NCBI RefSeq assembly: GCF_024623785.1
Contig: NZ_JANKBZ010000011.1
Coordinates: 248,001 to 312,000 of the forward strand
Direction: 5' to 3'
DNA: 64,000 nucleotides
Source of the DNA: Archangium lipolyticum
GTDB taxonomy: Bacteria; Myxococcota; Myxococcia; Myxococcales; Myxococcaceae
Shown: positions 61,027 to 64,000 of the stretch, in pieces
Layout of the letters: each line of letters begins with the position of its first letter
How positions within the stretch are numbered: the first letter of the stretch is position 1
Made by a program: the position numbers and the translations under genes
The notes under the pieces: model-generated
Databases searched by the model: none
Told to the model about the DNA's origin: nothing
Seen by the model: the letters and a program-made list of their open reading frames with translations, nothing else

Positions 61027-62280
61027 TCAGCGGGCCGCGCGATCCCCCGGCAACAGGCGGACCAGCAAGGCCGCCAGCGCCGAGGCGGTCGCCAGCAACG
61101 TCACCGCCACCCATCCCCACCGGGCCAGCAGGAGGCTACCGCTCGCCGCGCCGATGGACATGCCGATGAACGTACCGACGAACAGCACGGCGTTGAGCCT
61201 GCTGCGTGCGGCCGGATCGATGCCGAAGACGATGGTCTGATGCGCCACGAGCGTGATCTGGACGCCGAGGTCGAAGCCGATGGCGCTGGCGGCGATCAGC
61301 CACAGCCGGGTGTTCGGCTCGAGCCACGGCGACACGAGCATCGTGGAGAACGACAGGGCGGTCAGTGCGGCGCCCAGGCGCGTGACCCTTTCGGGGCCGA
61401 AGCGATCCGCGAGGCGGCCCGCTACCGGCGCGCCCAGCGCCCCGGCCGCGCCGGCCAGGCCGAATGCACCGGCGGCCGCGCTGCCCAGGTGGAACGGCGC
61501 GCCATGCAGCATCACGGCGAGGGTCGACCAGAACGCGCTGAAGCCGACCGAGAGCAGGCCCTGCGCCAACGCGGCCCGGCGCAGCGCGCCGTACTGTCGC
61601 CACAGGCTGGCGAGCGAACCCAGCAGGGCACCGTACGTGAGCGTGCTGGTCGGGCGGAAACGGGGCAGGCCGAACCAGGCCACCCCGCCGACGAGGGCCA
61701 CGCTGGCGGCGGCGATCATGTACATGGCGCGCCAGCCGAAGTGCTCGGCGACCACGCCGCTGACGACGCGAGACAACAGGATGCCGAGCAGCAGGCCCGT
61801 CATCACCGTGCCGACCACCTTGCCGCGATGCCTTTCGGGCGCCAGGGTCGCGGCGGCCGGGACGATGTCCTGCGCCAGGGTCGCCGTCAGGCCGACGGCG
61901 AAGCTCACCGCCAGCAGCAGGTGGATGCCCGGGGCGATACCGCCCAGCAGCAGCGCCACGCTCAGGAGGGCGGCCTTGATGAGGATGATGCGGCGCCGGT
62001 CGAAGCGATCGCCGAGGGGCGTCAGCAGCAGGATGCCCAGCGCGTATCCCAGCTGGGTGAGCATGGGCACGAGGCCCACCGCGGTGTCCGAGGCGCCGAT
62101 GTCGGCCCCGATCACCCCCAGCATCGGCTGGCTGTAGTAGAGCGACGCCACCGACAGCCCGGCACCCGTGGCCAGCAGCAGGCGCAGGCCCCCCGACAAA
62201 GGCTCGCTGTCGCCGCGGCTGGCGGTCGCGGCCACGGTGCTGTTTCCGGCGGTTGTATGTACGGTACGAATGAAGGACAT
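61027..62280 (-). CDS. MFS transporter (AraJ-like efflux)
   Basis: A 417-residue major facilitator protein from the ATG at 62280 (AGGGGTG upstream), 12 hydrophobic segments. Motif A is present between TM2 and TM3 (LTPLGDRFDRRRIILIKA) and its repeat near TM8-9 (GRLADRFGPERVTRL). QDIVPAAATLAPERHRGKVVG resembles sugar/drug efflux proteins of the AraJ/YdeA group. It is divergent from a LysR regulator with a palindromic site in the shared 121-base promoter region, so its expression is probably controlled by that regulator. Confidence 0.9.
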   Translation of the reverse strand: MSFIRTVHTTAGNSTVAATASRGDSEPLSGGLRLLLATGAGLSVASLYYSQPMLGVIGADIGASDTAVGLVPMLTQLGYALGILLLTPLGDRFDRRRIILIKAALLSVALLLGGIAPGIHLLLAVSFAVGLTATLAQDIVPAAATLAPERHRGKVVGTVMTGLLLGILLSRVVSGVVAEHFGWRAMYMIAAASVALVGGVAWFGLPRFRPTSTLTYGALLGSLASLWRQYGALRRAALAQGLLSVGFSAFWSTLAVMLHGAPFHLGSAAAGAFGLAGAAGALGAPVAGRLADRFGPERVTRLGAALTALSFSTMLVSPWLEPNTRLWLIAASAIGFDLGVQITLVAHQTIVFGIDPAARSRLNAVLFVGTFIGMSIGAASGSLLLARWGWVAVTLLATASALAALLVRLLPGDRAAR

Positions 62281-62362
62281 GATGTTCACCCCTGGCGATC
62301 GAGTCGAGGCAACTGTGCGCCAGAGGAGTGGGCATCGGTAGTAGCGTGCCTCGCACAGTGGA

Positions 62363-62379
62363 TATACGCTCCGCGTATA
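62363..62379. promoter_or_regulatory. LysR-type operator between MFS and LysR genes
   Basis: TATACGC-TCC-GCGTATA is a perfect 7-bp inverted repeat. It contains a T-N11-A core (T65 to A77 of the 62300 block), the recognition pattern of LysR regulators. It lies 23 bases upstream of the LysR start and about 83 bases upstream of the MFS start. Confidence 0.7.
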
Positions 62380-62401
62380 AAGCCGCTGGAAGCGAGCCGC
62401 C

Positions 62402-63391
62402 ATGCCCCCTCAGTCAAAGCCACCCCGGCCGCGAGTCTCCCAGCGGCGGATGTCCCAACCCGCCGCGCCGGCCACCGCCGACCGGCTCGAGCTGATGCAG
62501 ACCTTCATCCGCATCGTCGACGCGGGCAGCCTGTCCTCCGCCGCCGCGCAGCTGGGCACCACGCAGCCGACGGTGAGCCGCCGGCTGCAGGCGCTGGAGC
62601 GCTCGCTGGGGCTGCGGCTGATCCAGCGCTCCACCCATGCCATGAAGCTCACCGAGGACGGCGCGCGTTGCTATGAGCGCGCGAAGGAGCTGCTGGCCAG
62701 CTGGGAGATGTTCGAGGCCGACCTGCGCGGCGCGGGCGACGAACCGGAGGGCACGCTGCGCGTCGTGGTGCCCCACGCGTTCGGGCAACAGTTGCTGGTG
62801 GAGCCGTTGACGGAATTCCTGAATCGCCACGCGCGGGTATCGGTCGAATGGCTGCTGTACGACCGGGCGGCGGATTTCATCGCGGATGGCATCGACTGCG
62901 CGATCCACGTCGGCGAGGTACATGACCCCAACGTGGTGGCGATCCGCGTGGCCGAGGTGCCGCGCATCGTCGTGGCCGCGCCGTCCGTGCTGGCTGGATT
63001 GCCCATGCCGACCCACCCCGACGAGCTCGCACGGTTGCCCTGGCTGTCACTGCGCACGTTCTATCGCAACGAGGTCTCGCTGACCCACGTGACCACCGGC
63101 GAGGTCCAGCCCATCATCTTCCACCCGCGCCTGAGCACGGACAGCCTCTACGCCATCCGCAGTGCCGCGGTGAACGGCCTCGGCATCTGCGTGGCCTCGT
63201 CCTGGGTGCTCCAGGAAGACATCATGCGGGGTCGACTCCTGCACCTGGTGCCGCTCTGGCGGGCCGCGCCCTTGCCAATGTATCTGCTCTATCCGTATGC
63301 GCGCTTCTATCCAGCGAGGCTGCGCACCTTCGTGGAGTTGATGCGGAAAACGATCCCGGCGGCCCTGGCGGTGGCAACGGACGGAGTATGA
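62402..63391 (+). CDS. LysR family transcriptional regulator
   Basis: A 329-residue regulator; an ATG at 62450 would give a more typical ~313 residues. The winged helix-turn-helix is FIRIVDAGSLSSAAAQLGTTQPTVSRRLQALE, followed by a dimer helix and a periplasmic-binding-like effector domain (LRVVVPHAFGQQLLVEPLTEF, IDCAIHVGEVHDPNVVA, GLGICVASSWVLQEDI). It belongs to the common CrgA-like subgroup. It is divergent from the MFS gene and likely autoregulated through the palindrome between them; the ligand is unknown. Confidence 0.92.
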   Translation: MPPQSKPPRPRVSQRRMSQPAAPATADRLELMQTFIRIVDAGSLSSAAAQLGTTQPTVSRRLQALERSLGLRLIQRSTHAMKLTEDGARCYERAKELLASWEMFEADLRGAGDEPEGTLRVVVPHAFGQQLLVEPLTEFLNRHARVSVEWLLYDRAADFIADGIDCAIHVGEVHDPNVVAIRVAEVPRIVVAAPSVLAGLPMPTHPDELARLPWLSLRTFYRNEVSLTHVTTGEVQPIIFHPRLSTDSLYAIRSAAVNGLGICVASSWVLQEDIMRGRLLHLVPLWRAAPLPMYLLYPYARFYPARLRTFVELMRKTIPAALAVATDGV

Positions 63392-63431
63392 GCCGGAAAG
63401 CATGTTAGCTTGAAACAAAGGAAGAGTGGAT

Positions 63432-64000
63432 ATGGCCCCCAGCAGTCCCACGAAAATAGCGGTGATCGGCAGTGGCCTCATGGGAAGCGCACTGGCGCGT
63501 GCCTTCGCGGCGGTTGGTCACGAAGTCGCGGTCTGGAACAGGACTCCAGGCAAGGCAAGAGCCGTCGGCGGTGGCACCGTCGCGATGGAGAACCTGATCG
63601 AAGCCGTATCGGGACGAGAGCTCGTCGTCGTCTCCTTGTCCAACTACGCCGCCTGCTCCGAAGTGTTCTCCTCGGAGGGTGTCACTCCGGCGCTTGCCGG
63701 CAAGACGCTCGTTCAGCTCACCAGCGGCTCACCCGCGGACGCTCGCGAGGCACTGGAGTGGGCGAAGGCGAACGGCGTGGACTACCTGGACGCCGCGATA
63801 CTCGCCTACCCGGGTTTCGTCGCCACCGAGTACGCGACGGTCTTCTACGCCGGGTCGCGCCCGGTCTTCGACCGGCACCTCGAAACCCTCCAGGCGATCG
63901 CCAGGAATTCGATCTACGTCGACGAGAGGATCGGTTCCGCCGCGACGCTCGACTGCGCGATTCTCGAGGCCTACTACGGGGGCTCCCTGGCCTTCCTCCA
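63432..64000 (+). CDS. NADP-dependent imine reductase/6-PGDH-like dehydrogenase (3' end beyond window)
   Basis: The first 189 residues of a beta-hydroxyacid dehydrogenase-type protein. The Rossmann motif IAVIGSGLMGSALARAFAAVGHEVAVWNRTPGKA includes the N-R-T that favours NADP. Further blocks are VVVSLSNYAACSEVF, LVQLTSGSPADAREALEWA and YLDAAILAYPGFVATEYATVFYAG; these suit the imine reductase / 6-phosphogluconate-type family. A purine-rich stretch AAAGGAAGAGTGGAT precedes the ATG. The helical C-terminal domain is outside the window, so the substrate class cannot be refined. Confidence 0.85.
   Translation, partial: MAPSSPTKIAVIGSGLMGSALARAFAAVGHEVAVWNRTPGKARAVGGGTVAMENLIEAVSGRELVVVSLSNYAACSEVFSSEGVTPALAGKTLVQLTSGSPADAREALEWAKANGVDYLDAAILAYPGFVATEYATVFYAGSRPVFDRHLETLQAIARNSIYVDERIGSAATLDCAILEAYYGGSLAFL

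Overview
The window looks like a myxobacterial chromosome of the Cystobacterineae / Myxococcus-Archangium type. The evidence is very high GC, a complete bactofilin-PadC operon, many secreted lipoproteins, TPR proteins and two-component kinases, a eukaryotic-type Ser/Thr kinase next to a DUF2381 protein, a SitA-like lipoprotein toxin cassette, and a myxochelin-type MxcK/MxcL pair. No phage, plasmid, rRNA or CRISPR signature was seen.

Bases 1-16.4k are core-like and mostly on the minus strand. They hold a Wzm/Wzt polysaccharide exporter (Wzt cut by the window edge), two identical tRNA-Gly genes with a terminator, pgsA, a TPR-AIM24 protein, a lytic transglycosylase, then plus-strand nadB, rhomboid and LOG-family genes. 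Next comes bacN-bacO-bacP-padC-pyrE-lipoprotein, followed by a hydrolase, a TPR protein and a hybrid histidine kinase. From memory, the Wzm/Wzt and bacNOP-padC genes lie near each other in M. xanthus too, so this part is probably syntenic.

Bases 16.5-33.4k are surface and accessory genes: an OmpA-domain protein, lipoproteins (one with a collagen-like stalk on a beta-helix), hydrolases, a Gcr-family membrane protein, and a minus-strand lipoprotein / Ser-Thr kinase / DUF2381 set. That set is interrupted by a plus-strand toxin-immunity cassette flanked by 58-bp direct repeats.

Bases 33.4-48.7k carry an ACT-domain regulator, a DUF1993 protein, a PfpI-family protein, a multi-PAS histidine kinase, a Trk/Ktr potassium system, a DrrAB-like ABC exporter, a PL3 pectate lyase lipoprotein, the Fur-box-preceded MFS exporter plus aminotransferase pair, and a GH5 enzyme split by an inserted module.

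Bases 48.7-64k include a PanE-like reductase, a secreted hydrolase, and a two-gene lipoxygenase-cytochrome P450 unit whose P450 lacks the usual I-helix acid residue, suggesting an oxylipin pathway. A second lipoprotein, an agarase-like glycoside hydrolase, a metallophosphoesterase, a divergent MFS/LysR pair with a palindromic operator, and an imine-reductase-like gene cut by the right edge complete the window. The three observations I rate highest are the repeat-flanked toxin cassette, the lipoxygenase-P450 pair and the Fur-controlled siderophore tailoring/export pair.
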